Assembly: GCF_036689865.1 (NCBI RefSeq)
Contig: NZ_JBAHUQ010000030.1
Span: 1-64,000, forward strand
Direction: 5' to 3'
From: Magnetococcus sp. PR-3
GTDB taxonomy: Bacteria; Pseudomonadota; Magnetococcia; Magnetococcales; Magnetococcaceae
Length of the DNA: 64,000 bases
Shown: in pieces, positions 37,570 to 45,518 of the stretch
Position numbering within the stretch: position 1 is the stretch's first letter
Layout: the number at the start of each line of letters is the position of its first letter
Position numbers and translations under genes: made by a program
The notes under the pieces: generated by a model
What the model was told of the DNA's origin: nothing
The model's database searches: none
What the model saw: only the letters and a program-made list of their open reading frames with translations

Positions 37570-39447
37570 TTAGTTGGTGGTTTGAGACTCCAGCTTATCC
37601 CAAAGTGTATATTTTTCCTCTAAGAGCTGTTCAACCTCAGCCAGTTTTGCTGAGGTTTGAGCCGCTTTTTCCGCATGTTCCCGTTGATGGATCTGCGGAT
37701 CGGCCAGAGCTTCCTCCAGGGCCATTTTTTCCTCTTCCAGTTGTTCGATCTCTCCCGGTAAGGCATCCAGTGCCCGTTGGTCTTTATAGCTCAACTTGGT
37801 GGGCTTTTTAGCGGTTTTCTCTTTAGTGGCTGCCTTGGGTTCTGACTTTTTAACCGGCTCTTTTTCCTGTTCAGGGCGTTGATCTAACCAATCATCGTAG
37901 CTACCAGGGTAGTCTTTAACCCGTGCATCCCCTTCAAACACCAAGGTGGAAGAGACCACGTTGTTGAGAAACTCCCGATCGTGGCTGACCACCAGAACCG
38001 TGCCATTAAAGTTGACAACATGAGATTCCAGCAACTCCAGTGTTTCAGCGTCCAGATCGTTGGTGGGTTCGTCTAAAACCAACATGTTGGCGGGCTGAGC
38101 AAACAGCTTGGCTAGCAGGAGTCGATTACGTTCCCCCCCTGAGAGTACCGAGACAGGGGAGCGGGCCCGTTCTGGCGAGAAAAGAAAATCCTGTAGGTAG
38201 CCGATGACATGGCGGTTCTCGCCATTGACATCCAAACGGTCACGGCCATTGGCGACACTGTCTTGTACCGTGGCGTTGGGATCAAGGCTGGCGCGGTGTT
38301 GATCAAAGTAGGCGATCTCTAAGCGGGTGCCCAGTTTAAGATCGCCACTTTGTGGCTCGAGTTTCCCCAGCAGCAGATTCAGAAGGGTGGTTTTTCCACA
38401 GCCGTTGGGGCCGATAATGCCTACTTTATCTCCACGGATCAGTGTTGTGGTTAGATCGCGAATGTAGGGGGTCTGGTCATAGCTGTACCCGACCTGTTCA
38501 CACTCCACCACCAGCCGCCCTGAGCGTGCAGCCTCCTGAATAAGCATCTTGGCATTGCCAGATTGTTCCCGGCGGGCACGGCGCTCTTTGCGCAGTGCCT
38601 TGAGGGCACGTACCCGTCCTTCATTACGGGTACGTCGGGCTTTAATACCCTGGCGAATCCAAACCTCCTCCTGGGCCAATTTCTTATCAAAACGGGCATT
38701 CTGTTTCTCTTCAGCAGCCAGGAGATCGGCTTTGCCTTGCAGGTAGGTATCATAGTTACCCGGCCAACTGGTTAGCTGACCTCGATCTAGCTCAATAATG
38801 CGGGTAGCCAGTTGACGTAGGAAGCGCCGGTCGTGGGTGATAAATAAGAGTGTGCCCCGGTAGCTTTTAAGAAAAGCTTCCAACCACTCAATGGATGGGA
38901 TATCCAGATGGTTAGTGGGCTCATCCAGAAGCAGCAGATCCGGTTGAGATACCACAGCGCGGGCCATAAGGGCACGCCGTTTAAGCCCCCCAGATAGATT
39001 GGCAAAGAGTTGATCACCATCAAGATTTAGGCGGGACAGAGCTTCTTCAATACGTTGTTGGGCATTCCACCCTTCAGGGGTTGTTTCCAACTGGTCATGC
39101 AGTGAGGCCATCTCTTCAGCATGACCCTGTACAACGGCATGATGATATTTGGCAATAAGCTCTCCCGTTTGCCCAAGACCACCAGCAACGATGTCAAAAA
39201 CACTGCCAACCAAAGCACCAGGGACATCCTGCACCATGCGGGCAATGGTTATGCCTTTTGATAGGGCAACCTCACCTTCATCGGGTTGGACTTCTCCAGC
39301 AATCACTTTGAATAAGGTGGTTTTTCCACTACCATTACGACCCACCAAACATACCCGTTCGCCCGGTTCGATGGTAAAGTCTACACCGTCGAGAATGAGG
39401 GGACCGCCGTAGCCTAGGCGAATCTTTTTCAGATCCAGAAGCGCCAT
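37570..39447 (-). CDS. uup: ABC-F family ATPase Uup
   Basis: 625 residues with two ABC ATPase domains and no membrane segment. First: GRNGSGKTTL, LSGGLKRRALMARA, LLLDEPTNHLD. Second: GPNGCGKTTL, LSGGERNRLLLAK, LVLDEPTNDLD. The linker and a C-terminal charged coiled coil of about 70 residues (EIEQLEEEKMALEEAL) are typical of Uup, which binds DNA or ribosomes and affects transposon excision and ribosome function. It is convergent with the cNMP cyclase gene and is the last chromosomal gene before the prophage. Confidence 0.92.
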   Translation of the reverse strand: MALLDLKKIRLGYGGPLILDGVDFTIEPGERVCLVGRNGSGKTTLFKVIAGEVQPDEGEVALSKGITIARMVQDVPGALVGSVFDIVAGGLGQTGELIAKYHHAVVQGHAEEMASLHDQLETTPEGWNAQQRIEEALSRLNLDGDQLFANLSGGLKRRALMARAVVSQPDLLLLDEPTNHLDIPSIEWLEAFLKSYRGTLLFITHDRRFLRQLATRIIELDRGQLTSWPGNYDTYLQGKADLLAAEEKQNARFDKKLAQEEVWIRQGIKARRTRNEGRVRALKALRKERRARREQSGNAKMLIQEAARSGRLVVECEQVGYSYDQTPYIRDLTTTLIRGDKVGIIGPNGCGKTTLLNLLLGKLEPQSGDLKLGTRLEIAYFDQHRASLDPNATVQDSVANGRDRLDVNGENRHVIGYLQDFLFSPERARSPVSVLSGGERNRLLLAKLFAQPANMLVLDEPTNDLDAETLELLESHVVNFNGTVLVVSHDREFLNNVVSSTLVFEGDARVKDYPGSYDDWLDQRPEQEKEPVKKSEPKAATKEKTAKKPTKLSYKDQRALDALPGEIEQLEEEKMALEEALADPQIHQREHAEKAAQTSAKLAEVEQLLEEKYTLWDKLESQTTN

Positions 39448-39588
39448 TGGTTTATACTCTATTTTTTTGTGAACATTATATGTTCTGTGTGTACAAGATA
39501 TGCGTTTAAGTCGCTGTAGATAGGTAGCTTCTTTCGTGCTTCTTGTTTGGGTGTGTTCGTCTGGTGTATTCTATGTACAGTGAAAGCT

Positions 39589-39643
39589 GTAGCCCAAACC
39601 GTAGCCCAAATGGCTTTTTGTGGTTTGTCGGCCCGTAGCCCAA
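39589..39643. repeat. triple GTAGCCCAA repeat before the integrase gene
   Basis: The 9-mer GTAGCCCAA occurs three times in direct orientation at 39589, 39601 and 39635. Short directly repeated sites next to int are typical of arm-type integrase-binding sites near the attachment locus. Function is inferred from position only. Confidence 0.5.
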
Positions 39644-39679
39644 GCCGAAAGTAAATACCCAGGCGAACAGAGGGCATCA

Positions 39680-40900
39680 ATGCGCATAACGGATAAAGCA
39701 ATCAGAGCATTTATCAAGCAGGGTAACAAACAATGGTTGATGGAACCAGAAGGTTTCGGTGTTCGATTTCGCAGCAACGCGAAGGGTATACCGGCCTGTT
39801 CTTTTGTTAGTCGATATCAAAAGGACCGCAAAACGGTACAGATTACACATGGAAAATATCCAGCCCTGACGCTGGCCAGAGCCCGAGAACTACATCGTGA
39901 AATTAGAGGGATGCTGGATAGAGGGGAAGACCCTAAGAAAAAACGAAGTGAATCTGAAGCCAAACAAAAAGCTGAAGAAAGCCTGTGTACTTTCCAAATA
40001 ATGGCTGAAAGATACTTAGAAACACACGGCAAAAAGAACCTTAAGCCATCCACCAAAAAAGGCTATGAAAGCCACCTTAAAAACCACATCTACCCCAAGC
40101 TTGGCAGGTTGGCCCCTAACGATATTACAAGAGGCGATATCCACCAATTGCTGGATGCCATGCTTGATGATGGTCTGACCGTTGCGGCAAACCGTACCCT
40201 CTCAACGCTCAAAGCAATCTTGAACTGGGGGCTTGATCGTGGGTATCTGGAACACTCGCCCGTTTATCGCTTTAAAATGCCGATTCGAGAAAAACGCAAT
40301 CAACGTTATCTTAATGATGAAGAAATTGTAAAGTTTTGGGGTAGCTACTGGGGGCATGAATCGGTCAAATACATTTTAAGGCTGGTTCTCCTTACATCCC
40401 AGAGGCCGGGAGAGGTCTGCCAAATGACCTGGAGTCAGATCGAGCGCGAGTGGTGGACCATCCCCGCAGATATCGCTAAGAACGGTATTGCCCACCGGGT
40501 CTATTTAAGTCCTCAAGCTTTGGCCGTCTTGCGTGATGTCTCTGCACAAAAGAACCGTGTATATCTTTTCCCCGCCCTAAAAAATCGATCTGCCTATAAA
40601 ACCCGAACCATTGGGCAAATTGACCAGTCTGTTGCCGATCGGATGGTGGAGAGCAATATGCAAAAATGGACACCGCATGCTTTAAGAAAAACCGGGTCAA
40701 CCATTCTTTCATACCTGGGTTATAGTGATGAACTTATAGACAAGCTACAAAACCATGTTTCAGGCCGTACAAATATGAGCCGCACCTATGTGGTCAGAAC
40801 CTTTGATAAAGAAATTGAAATGATGCTCACTGATCTGGGGCTGTATGTTGAGAAGCTCCTTCAGACTCAGTTTGAATCCACCGTTCAATCATCTTCATAG
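39680..40900 (+). CDS. int: phage tyrosine integrase, P4-like
   Basis: 406 residues. N-terminal DUF4102-like arm-binding domain (GFGVRFRSN, QKDRKTVQITHGKYPALTLARARELHREI), SAM-like core (FQIMAERYLETHGKKNLKPSTKKGYESHL) and a catalytic domain with Arg in LLTSQRPGEVCQM, His-x-x-Arg in PHALRKTGST and the nucleophile Tyr in MSRTYVVRTF. It catalyses site-specific integration and excision. ATG 39680 has AGAGGG upstream. Overlaps the convergent AlpA-like gene by 74 bases. All catalytic residues are intact, so the prophage may be mobile. Confidence 0.93.
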   Translation: MRITDKAIRAFIKQGNKQWLMEPEGFGVRFRSNAKGIPACSFVSRYQKDRKTVQITHGKYPALTLARARELHREIRGMLDRGEDPKKKRSESEAKQKAEESLCTFQIMAERYLETHGKKNLKPSTKKGYESHLKNHIYPKLGRLAPNDITRGDIHQLLDAMLDDGLTVAANRTLSTLKAILNWGLDRGYLEHSPVYRFKMPIREKRNQRYLNDEEIVKFWGSYWGHESVKYILRLVLLTSQRPGEVCQMTWSQIEREWWTIPADIAKNGIAHRVYLSPQALAVLRDVSAQKNRVYLFPALKNRSAYKTRTIGQIDQSVADRMVESNMQKWTPHALRKTGSTILSYLGYSDELIDKLQNHVSGRTNMSRTYVVRTFDKEIEMMLTDLGLYVEKLLQTQFESTVQSSS

Positions 40901-41156
40901 ACCAACCTTTCCGGGAATTGGAAAGTTGAACAGGCTTGGGTAACCGCCCTGTTCTGAGCATTTCATTTATAGTTGTTCGGGATACACCCAGCAGTTTTTG
41001 CAGTTCACTGCTGGAGATTACACGATCTTCACTATTGTGCGCTGTTGTTTTTCTGAGCTGAGAAACCTCTTCGCGCAAAGATTTTAGCTCCTTCAGTAAT
41101 CCGCTTTGTTGAAGTGCTTCGATCATTGATAGTTGGATGGCTTCTTCCATGCTTCC
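40827..41156 (-). CDS. AlpA-like HTH protein, candidate excisionase
   Basis: 109 residues. C-terminal MerR-like winged HTH: VISSSELQKLLGVSRTTINEMLRTGRLPKPVQLSNSRKGWSMKMIERWI, matching AlpA/excisionase proteins that recognise phage attachment DNA. The N-terminal half is a coiled coil (LLKELKSLREEVSQLRK) and an unusual addition for AlpA. Last gene of the leftward early operon, tail-to-tail overlapping with int, which suits a recombination directionality factor. Start ATG 41156 or 41147. Confidence 0.75.
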   Translation of the reverse strand, partial: GSMEEAIQLSMIEALQQSGLLKELKSLREEVSQLRKTTAHNSEDRVISSSELQKLLGVSRTTINEMLRTGRLPKPVQLSNSRKGWSMKMIERWIQTESEGASQHTAPDQ

Positions 41157-41492
41157 CATTATGTTTCTCCGCAATTTCTTGGATCGATCTGTTCTATTGC
41201 CAACTGGCGGTGCTGTCTGGATAGCCTTTTTATGAAGCGGTTAGGACTTCAGGCACGGGTCACGTAAAGATTATCACCTGCAAAAAAGGTCAAGCTCTTG
41301 ATCGCTTGCGCCTTTCCTCCAAGCTTGTATTCTGTCATGCTACTTTTCTTCGCATTTTTCACATCTGTTTCCATAATATTCTCTCTCGTCATCAGTCAGA
41401 ACCTTTCGACACCAAATGCAGTACAGAGTTACAATGTTCATGATTACATCCCTGTCTTTGATGTGTGGCGGGTGTCTATCATGGCGTGAAAC
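41157..41492. other. gene-poor stretch in the phage early operon
   Basis: About 335 bases between two leftward phage genes. A plus-strand frame starting at ATG 41337 would encode a 50-residue membrane-like peptide, but it has no good ribosome-binding site. No hairpin or operator copy was seen. Confidence 0.35.
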
Positions 41493-42194
41493 CTACTGGG
41501 TCAGTTGTGGGTGTCGGTTTTCCACACCGCTAATCCCGTGATTGATCTCCACCGCCTGGCCGTCATGGTAGCCTTGTGTTCTGTCCTGATTTTGGTTTTT
41601 GGCCACATGCCAAGGGGTGGGGGCTTTTTGTCTCTCCTTGTAGGGGTTTACTCCGGTCTCCTGCTTATAGGCATCCATGGCTCTCTGCTGTGAGCGGGAG
41701 GGGTGTAGTGTGTGCAGTTTGGATACAGCCGTGTTTGCCCAACCTTCGGCGTAGATGTCTGCACGCATCGCTTTATGGTGGGGCACAATGCGCTTTAAGT
41801 TGGTTCGGGCATACGCTTGACGCGCCTTGAACGCTTGGCGGTAAAGGACCTCAAAACAGTACCCGGCCAGCTCTGGCATAGGGTCGTGGCCATAAAAATG
41901 GACTTGGTACTTTAAAGGGTCGCCGTGACCTTGCGTATAACAGTCTGTGCCAAAGGCATTATTGATGGCGTGGATAAGGATCCATGCCCAATCTGGGTAT
42001 TGATAGCGGCGCTTAGCCTCGGCTGTGTGTTCGCACACTTCGGCGGCGTCCAGCTGCGTCTGGGTCAGGCTGTGGCGCTCAATAAGGGTTTGTGCTTTGG
42101 CCATGGCGACCGCCTGCTCATTGGCGGACGCGCCGCCTTTAGGGTCGGCCATGGCCATTAACGCCTTAACCCGTTGAATGATTTTTTTATCCAT
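41493..42194 (-). CDS. DUF2786-domain phage protein
   Basis: 233 residues. N-terminal DUF2786 region: IIQRVKALMAMADPKGGASANEQAVAMAKAQTLIERHSL, a helical motif common in phage and plasmid proteins. The rest (AGYCFEVLYRQAFKARQAYAR, AEGWANTAVSKLHTL) matches longer members; some are associated with zinc-metalloprotease-like domains, but no HExxH is present here. The last 50 residues are His/Gln-rich and poorly ordered. Function unknown. It is 2 bases downstream of the 87-residue gene. Confidence 0.8.
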   Translation of the reverse strand: MDKKIIQRVKALMAMADPKGGASANEQAVAMAKAQTLIERHSLTQTQLDAAEVCEHTAEAKRRYQYPDWAWILIHAINNAFGTDCYTQGHGDPLKYQVHFYGHDPMPELAGYCFEVLYRQAFKARQAYARTNLKRIVPHHKAMRADIYAEGWANTAVSKLHTLHPSRSQQRAMDAYKQETGVNPYKERQKAPTPWHVAKNQNQDRTQGYHDGQAVEINHGISGVENRHPQLTQ

Positions 42195-42196
42195 GG

Positions 42197-42460
42197 TTAG
42201 GCCCCTTTGCTGGCGGCGTACTGTTTGGCCCAGTATTGGGCGCTTTTGTCTGAGTGGCCATCGACGATGGGGCCGGGTAGGTCCAGGTATTCCAGCCCAT
42301 CGGTTTTGGGGTGGAATATCCTAGAACGTTTTTCGCCATCAAAGCGGATATGTACGCGGCTGCTGAAGCTGGTTAAAGTGCCAAACTTGCCATTGTAACG
42401 CACACGTCCACCGCGTTTGCAGGGGATGCCGTAGGCTTCTCGGATGTATTGTACCGACAT
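42197..42460 (-). CDS. phage hypothetical protein, 87 residues
   Basis: Preceded by an excellent ribosome-binding site (AGGAGGACTTAACC). The sequence CKRGGRVRYNGKFGTLTSFSSRVHIRFDGEKRSRIFHP suggests a small SH3-like beta-barrel with RVRYNG and VHIRFDG strands. It belongs to no named family I recognise, but such proteins occur in phage early operons. Confidence 0.65.
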   Translation of the reverse strand: MSVQYIREAYGIPCKRGGRVRYNGKFGTLTSFSSRVHIRFDGEKRSRIFHPKTDGLEYLDLPGPIVDGHSDKSAQYWAKQYAASKGA

Positions 42461-42472
42461 GGTTAAGTCCTC

Positions 42473-42694
42473 CTAATTCAACAGTTCCGTTTTGAGTTCC
42501 TGGGCGGTACAGATCGGTAATTCATCTCCGGTGGTCTGCCACTCTGCCGGGTAATTAGGGTGGTCTACATCATGGCGATATGTGGCTCCTCGGATGGGGC
42601 ATAGCCAATCATGTTTGCAGGGGTTGCACCACGCGGCTATAAAGCTTTCACCAAGAGTGCCGTGTGATGGTCTCCATTTGCGTGGCACGTCCAT
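42473..42694 (-). CDS. phage hypothetical protein with Cys cluster, 73 residues
   Basis: ATG 42694 follows AAAAGGGGATTACAG, a good ribosome-binding site. Three Cys within AAWCNPCKHDWLCPIRG suggest metal binding. Small early phage protein of unknown role in the leftward operon. Confidence 0.6.
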   Translation of the reverse strand: MDVPRKWRPSHGTLGESFIAAWCNPCKHDWLCPIRGATYRHDVDHPNYPAEWQTTGDELPICTAQELKTELLN

Positions 42695-42742
42695 CTGTAA
42701 TCCCCTTTTGATCTATGTAAAACCACCCGGTTTAGAGGGGGT

Positions 42743-43294
42743 CTATCGCACACCTTGTGGTTGATGCATGGAGCCATGCTCCAAAAGTTTGATGTGGTGT
42801 TTTAATCTGGAAATCTCTTCATGCAGTTTTTCGATAGGGGTTAGCTCTCCAGCTTCATGAACGCCGTAGGCTTTAACCAGGCGCTTGGTGTAGGCCAGTA
42901 AAAGTTGGTGCTCAGCAGACGTGTTTTTCCTGTTTTGGAAAGGGGCACTCATATTGCCGTTTGCTTTAAGGGTTTTGATTCTTCCGTTATCTTCCACCCA
43001 AAGCAGGCCCCAGCCGTCTGGGAGTTCATGCTTTTGTATGAGCCCTGCCGGACATAGATAAAACCTGTAGCTGCCCATGCCTAGTTCAGGTTCTTGTCGG
43101 AATTTCTTTTTTGCATCCGCTAGAAAATCACTGCGAGTAGCCTTGCATTCAATCAAGTAGGTCTGACCTGTGGTGTATCCCATGGCATCTGGCTTTTCAG
43201 TTGTAATGATGAACTGCTCTGTAATCACTACATGGATGCGTTTTTTCTTAAGCAAGTACCTTTTTGCGTACAGCACCAGATCTTCGTGGGTCAT
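42743..43294 (-). CDS. MmcB-like PD-(D/E)XK nuclease-fold protein
   Basis: 183 residues. The segment PDAMGY then TYLIECKATRSDFLADAKKKFR has the Asp and Glu-x-Lys of the PD-(D/E)XK fold. ExKxxxxDFxxDxK is a hallmark of MmcB-type proteins, linked to DNA repair and mutagenesis in Alphaproteobacteria. Later GSYRFYLCPAGLI and PDGWGLLWVED match the family's central strands. A C-terminal coiled coil (LHEEISRLKHHIKLLEH) follows. The start overlaps the stop of the truncated methyltransferase by ATGA, so the two are translationally coupled. Confidence 0.7.
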   Translation of the reverse strand: MTHEDLVLYAKRYLLKKKRIHVVITEQFIITTEKPDAMGYTTGQTYLIECKATRSDFLADAKKKFRQEPELGMGSYRFYLCPAGLIQKHELPDGWGLLWVEDNGRIKTLKANGNMSAPFQNRKNTSAEHQLLLAYTKRLVKAYGVHEAGELTPIEKLHEEISRLKHHIKLLEHGSMHQPQGVR

Positions 43295-43455
43295 CCGGCT
43301 TTCTCCATGGGTTGGATGCCTAAGTTGGCCGTATGCACAGCTACTGCAATGGGGTCATGATTAACCGCTATGTCAGGATGACGGCCCAAAGCCTGATAAA
43401 TGCCGGTGGAAGCACCACCACCCCCGGCGAATAGATCAATGATGAGTTCGTTCAT
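43291..43455 (-). pseudogene. truncated C5-cytosine methyltransferase N-terminus
   Basis: 54 residues starting MNELIIDLFAGGGGASTGIYQALG. DLFAGGGGAS is the AdoMet-binding motif I of DNA cytosine-C5 methyltransferases; AVNHDPIAVAVHTAN follows as in phage members. The frame then stops, with no Pro-Cys catalytic motif or target-recognition region anywhere nearby. It overlaps both neighbours by ATGA, so it is still embedded in the operon. It is best read as a deletion remnant, though a short AdoMet-binding peptide cannot be excluded. Confidence 0.75.
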
Positions 43456-44600
43456 GCTGCGTTCTCCGCAAACTGGATCCACTGGACGCTCTCTGTGGGA
43501 GAATCACATAAACCCATGGATGATGAGCACTGGGGTGGCTCCTCGGTGGCCGTGAACATGTCTATGTTATAACCACCCTTGCCGGTCATGGCCCAGCGGG
43601 CGACATCCTGAACATTTGGCATCTTTAGACCATGATTTATTTGATGAGGGCCTGGAATCTTATCTACTGCAAAGAAACTGGAAATCCCTCTCTTGCTGGA
43701 AAGTCCAACCAGACGTTCCCATTTGGTGAGTTTGTCGATTTGTTCTGGGTAGCGCCGGGCAATTTCGGCCATCTCGGCCTTTGTGACGTTAATGCATGGC
43801 AGGCACCCAACTCGATTGCAGCCCTTGGTATAGAGAGGGTTTGGCTTTACACCATGGCGCTTGTGAGTTGCGATAACCTTTTCCACATTCCAGTGGATAA
43901 TGGGCCGGTAGATCGTGTATCCACCTCCTTGACACGCCACCATGTTATCCGTGGCCCGCTTGGGTGACTCTTCCCAGCGGATGCCCTGCCAACTATCAAC
44001 GGCAAACCCTTTATCCTGCATGGGTATAACCACCTGCTTCATGATTGGATCACGTTTTAATTCATCGGTGCAAAACCGGGCACCTTGTGAGGGAAAACGA
44101 CCTTTCCACAGGCAGAGATCTAGAAACGGGTTGCCGCTTGGGTGAAGGATATCAAGAGCGGTTTTAAGCGCTTTTTCAATCTCTTCTTCATTTAGTGGTG
44201 GCCGTGCTGCTTGCCAGATCCAATCACCATGACGTTGCCATTGATAGATGCTGCTTGGTTGCCAGTCAGGTTTTGGTGTTATGGTCTTTTTGGCCTTGCT
44301 CCAGTAACCTGGGTAGGGCTGTTTCCATTCCTCTGGCCATTTGTTGGCTATCGTTTCCCGCTTTCTGGCAATCTGTTTGGAAAAATCCGCACTTACCCTT
44401 TGGATGCTCACCCCTGTGACCCTCTCCAGGTAGTCCAGATATTCATGGGTCAATTCATGCTCAAGCCCGGTATCTGCAAAAACGGCTGCATCAATGTGGT
44501 ACCCGTGTTCCAGTGCGTGTAGCAGCATGGCGGTTGAGTCTTTGCCGCCTGAAATTGATAAGACACGTTTGGCACCGTTCCATCCTGGTTGAATCATCAT
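43452..44600 (-). CDS. phage PAPS-reductase-like (PP-loop) protein
   Basis: 382 residues of the adenine-nucleotide alpha-hydrolase fold. PP-loop LSISGGKDSTAMLLHALEHG binds ATP or PAPS; DAAVFADTGLEHELTHEYL is the conserved strand. Central Cys residues (ARFCTDELK and CNRVGCLPCINVTK) could hold an iron-sulfur cluster, as in phage homologues and DndC. DndC-type proteins take part in DNA sulfur modification; most phage members have no known role. The ATGA overlaps on both sides place it in the same operon as the methyltransferase remnant. Confidence 0.85.
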   Translation of the reverse strand: MMIQPGWNGAKRVLSISGGKDSTAMLLHALEHGYHIDAAVFADTGLEHELTHEYLDYLERVTGVSIQRVSADFSKQIARKRETIANKWPEEWKQPYPGYWSKAKKTITPKPDWQPSSIYQWQRHGDWIWQAARPPLNEEEIEKALKTALDILHPSGNPFLDLCLWKGRFPSQGARFCTDELKRDPIMKQVVIPMQDKGFAVDSWQGIRWEESPKRATDNMVACQGGGYTIYRPIIHWNVEKVIATHKRHGVKPNPLYTKGCNRVGCLPCINVTKAEMAEIARRYPEQIDKLTKWERLVGLSSKRGISSFFAVDKIPGPHQINHGLKMPNVQDVARWAMTGKGGYNIDMFTATEEPPQCSSSMGLCDSPTESVQWIQFAENAA

Positions 44601-44782
44601 GCACCCCTAAGGATTGGGAGGTTGGGGTGGTGCTGGGTATGGGGCATCCGAAGTTCCTGGCGAATGGGTGAGCGAGCCATGTGGAACCTAGGGCGATGGC
44701 AGAGCGCTAAAGGGGTCGCTAAGCGAAGATAGGCAAAGCGTGCCCGTGTGCGCCTCTGTATTTCGTCCTTATGTGGTTTCAT
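44597..44782 (-). CDS. small basic phage protein, 61 residues
   Basis: Basic, Arg/His-rich and without recognisable domain. Its ATG 44782 follows AAGGAAGCCACC, a strong ribosome-binding site, and its stop overlaps the PAPS-reductase-like start by ATGA. These signals support a real gene whose translation is coupled to the next. Confidence 0.55.
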   Translation of the reverse strand: MKPHKDEIQRRTRARFAYLRLATPLALCHRPRFHMARSPIRQELRMPHTQHHPNLPILRGA

Positions 44783-44859
44783 GGTGGCTTCCTTACAAGT
44801 TAAGTCTTATGCTTTAAAAAATGCCCGACATGCCCGCATGATGACCTCTAGACAGGCCG

Positions 44860-44897
44860 GGCCAAAACCCGCCAGTGTTTGCACGTTGACTGGCGGG
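44860..44897 (-). terminator. leftward terminator after the GapR-like gene
   Basis: Stem CCCGCCAGT / ACTGGCGGG (44868-44876 and 44889-44897). On the minus strand the stem is followed by TTTTGG. It lies just after the stop at 44913 and would reduce expression of the downstream genes (PAPS-reductase-like onward) unless read through. Confidence 0.65.
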
Positions 44898-44912
44898 AGA
44901 GGGAGTTTCTAT

Positions 44913-45206
44913 TTAGCGCATACCAAGAGCCTGGAGATAGAGGTGCAACAGGGCTTCCTGTTCGTCCAGCTCATGGCGATCCATTTTGCGGATCTTGATC
45001 ACCTGGCGCATCACCTTTGGGTCATAGCCTAGGCTTTTGGCCTCCTGGTAGATGTCGGTGATCGCTTCGCCGATGCCTTTTTTTTCCTCTTCAAGGCGCT
45101 CGATACGGCCTACCAGTTGTTGGAAGTGACCAGCTTCCATCGGTAGGTTTTCCATCCGCTCTCCCGTCACTTCCGATGCTTTGATCTGTTCGTTCTCGTT
45201 TGACAT
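44913..45206 (-). CDS. GapR-like (DUF2312) DNA-binding protein
   Basis: 97 residues. The FQQLVGRIERLEEEKKGIGEAITDIYQEAKSLGYDPKVMRQVIKIRKMD core and ending EEQALLHLYLQALG-like tail are the DUF2312 signature. Host GapR in Alphaproteobacteria binds overtwisted AT-rich DNA and aids replication-fork passage. A phage copy may help phage replication or replace host GapR. ATG 45206 follows GGAAGGACAGGAC. Strong conservation makes the call firm. Confidence 0.88.
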   Translation of the reverse strand: MSNENEQIKASEVTGERMENLPMEAGHFQQLVGRIERLEEEKKGIGEAITDIYQEAKSLGYDPKVMRQVIKIRKMDRHELDEQEALLHLYLQALGMR

Positions 45207-45327
45207 GTCCTGTCCTTCCGCATGTTTCTTTAGGGCAACTCACTGGCCCTTTAAAGTTATCTGGTAAGGGCATTTCAAAGCGGTGGCCGCAACTGCATTC
45301 AATTAAAATGGAATGGCCTCCATCCAT
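45091..45327 (-). CDS. possible zinc-ribbon protein overlapping the GapR-like gene
   Basis: 78 residues from ATG 45327. The first half is Cys-rich (IECSCGHRFEMPLPDNFKGPVSCPKETCG), a likely zinc ribbon. The second half reads through the GapR-like gene in another frame and looks like chance sequence. Either a short zinc-ribbon protein with an overlapping tail or a frame-shifted remnant. Its ribosome-binding site is weak (AGGGTGCGAGCA). Confidence 0.4.
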   Translation of the reverse strand: MDGGHSILIECSCGHRFEMPLPDNFKGPVSCPKETCGRTGHVKRERTDQSIGSDGRADGKPTDGSWSLPTTGRPYRAP

Positions 45328-45518
45328 TGCTCGCACCCTTTCTCACGGTGATCCACTGGAACAGACATGCGCCAGTGATCACAGAAAGCCACCTTGGCTT
45401 GATAGAAATCGCATTCATAGCAGGGTGTCACAGTAGGCATGTCCTGTATGGCCTGGATAGTTGCCTGTAACTGTGCAATGGCCCTGCGCTGTTCAGGCGG
45501 GGTCAGATACTTCTTCAT
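45303..45518 (-). CDS. phage hypothetical protein, 71 residues
   Basis: Begins inside the last bases of the exonuclease gene. The N-terminal half is helical (PPEQRRAIAQLQATIQAIQDM). CYECDFYQAKVAFCDHWRMSVPVDHREKGCEQWMEAIPF has four Cys and three His that could bind a metal. This arrangement is common in phage early proteins of unknown role. Confidence 0.6.
   Translation of the reverse strand: MKKYLTPPEQRRAIAQLQATIQAIQDMPTVTPCYECDFYQAKVAFCDHWRMSVPVDHREKGCEQWMEAIPF

Noticed and set aside
41337-41489. 50-residue membrane peptide in the early operon gap
   Set aside because: Plus-strand frame against the operon direction, without a ribosome-binding site; hydrophobic content alone is not enough.
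43291-43482. Frameshifted full-length methyltransferase
   Set aside because: I looked in the other frames of the downstream 600 bases for the Pro-Cys motif and other methyltransferase blocks and saw none; the following gene is an independent nuclease-fold protein, so this is a truncation, not a frameshift.
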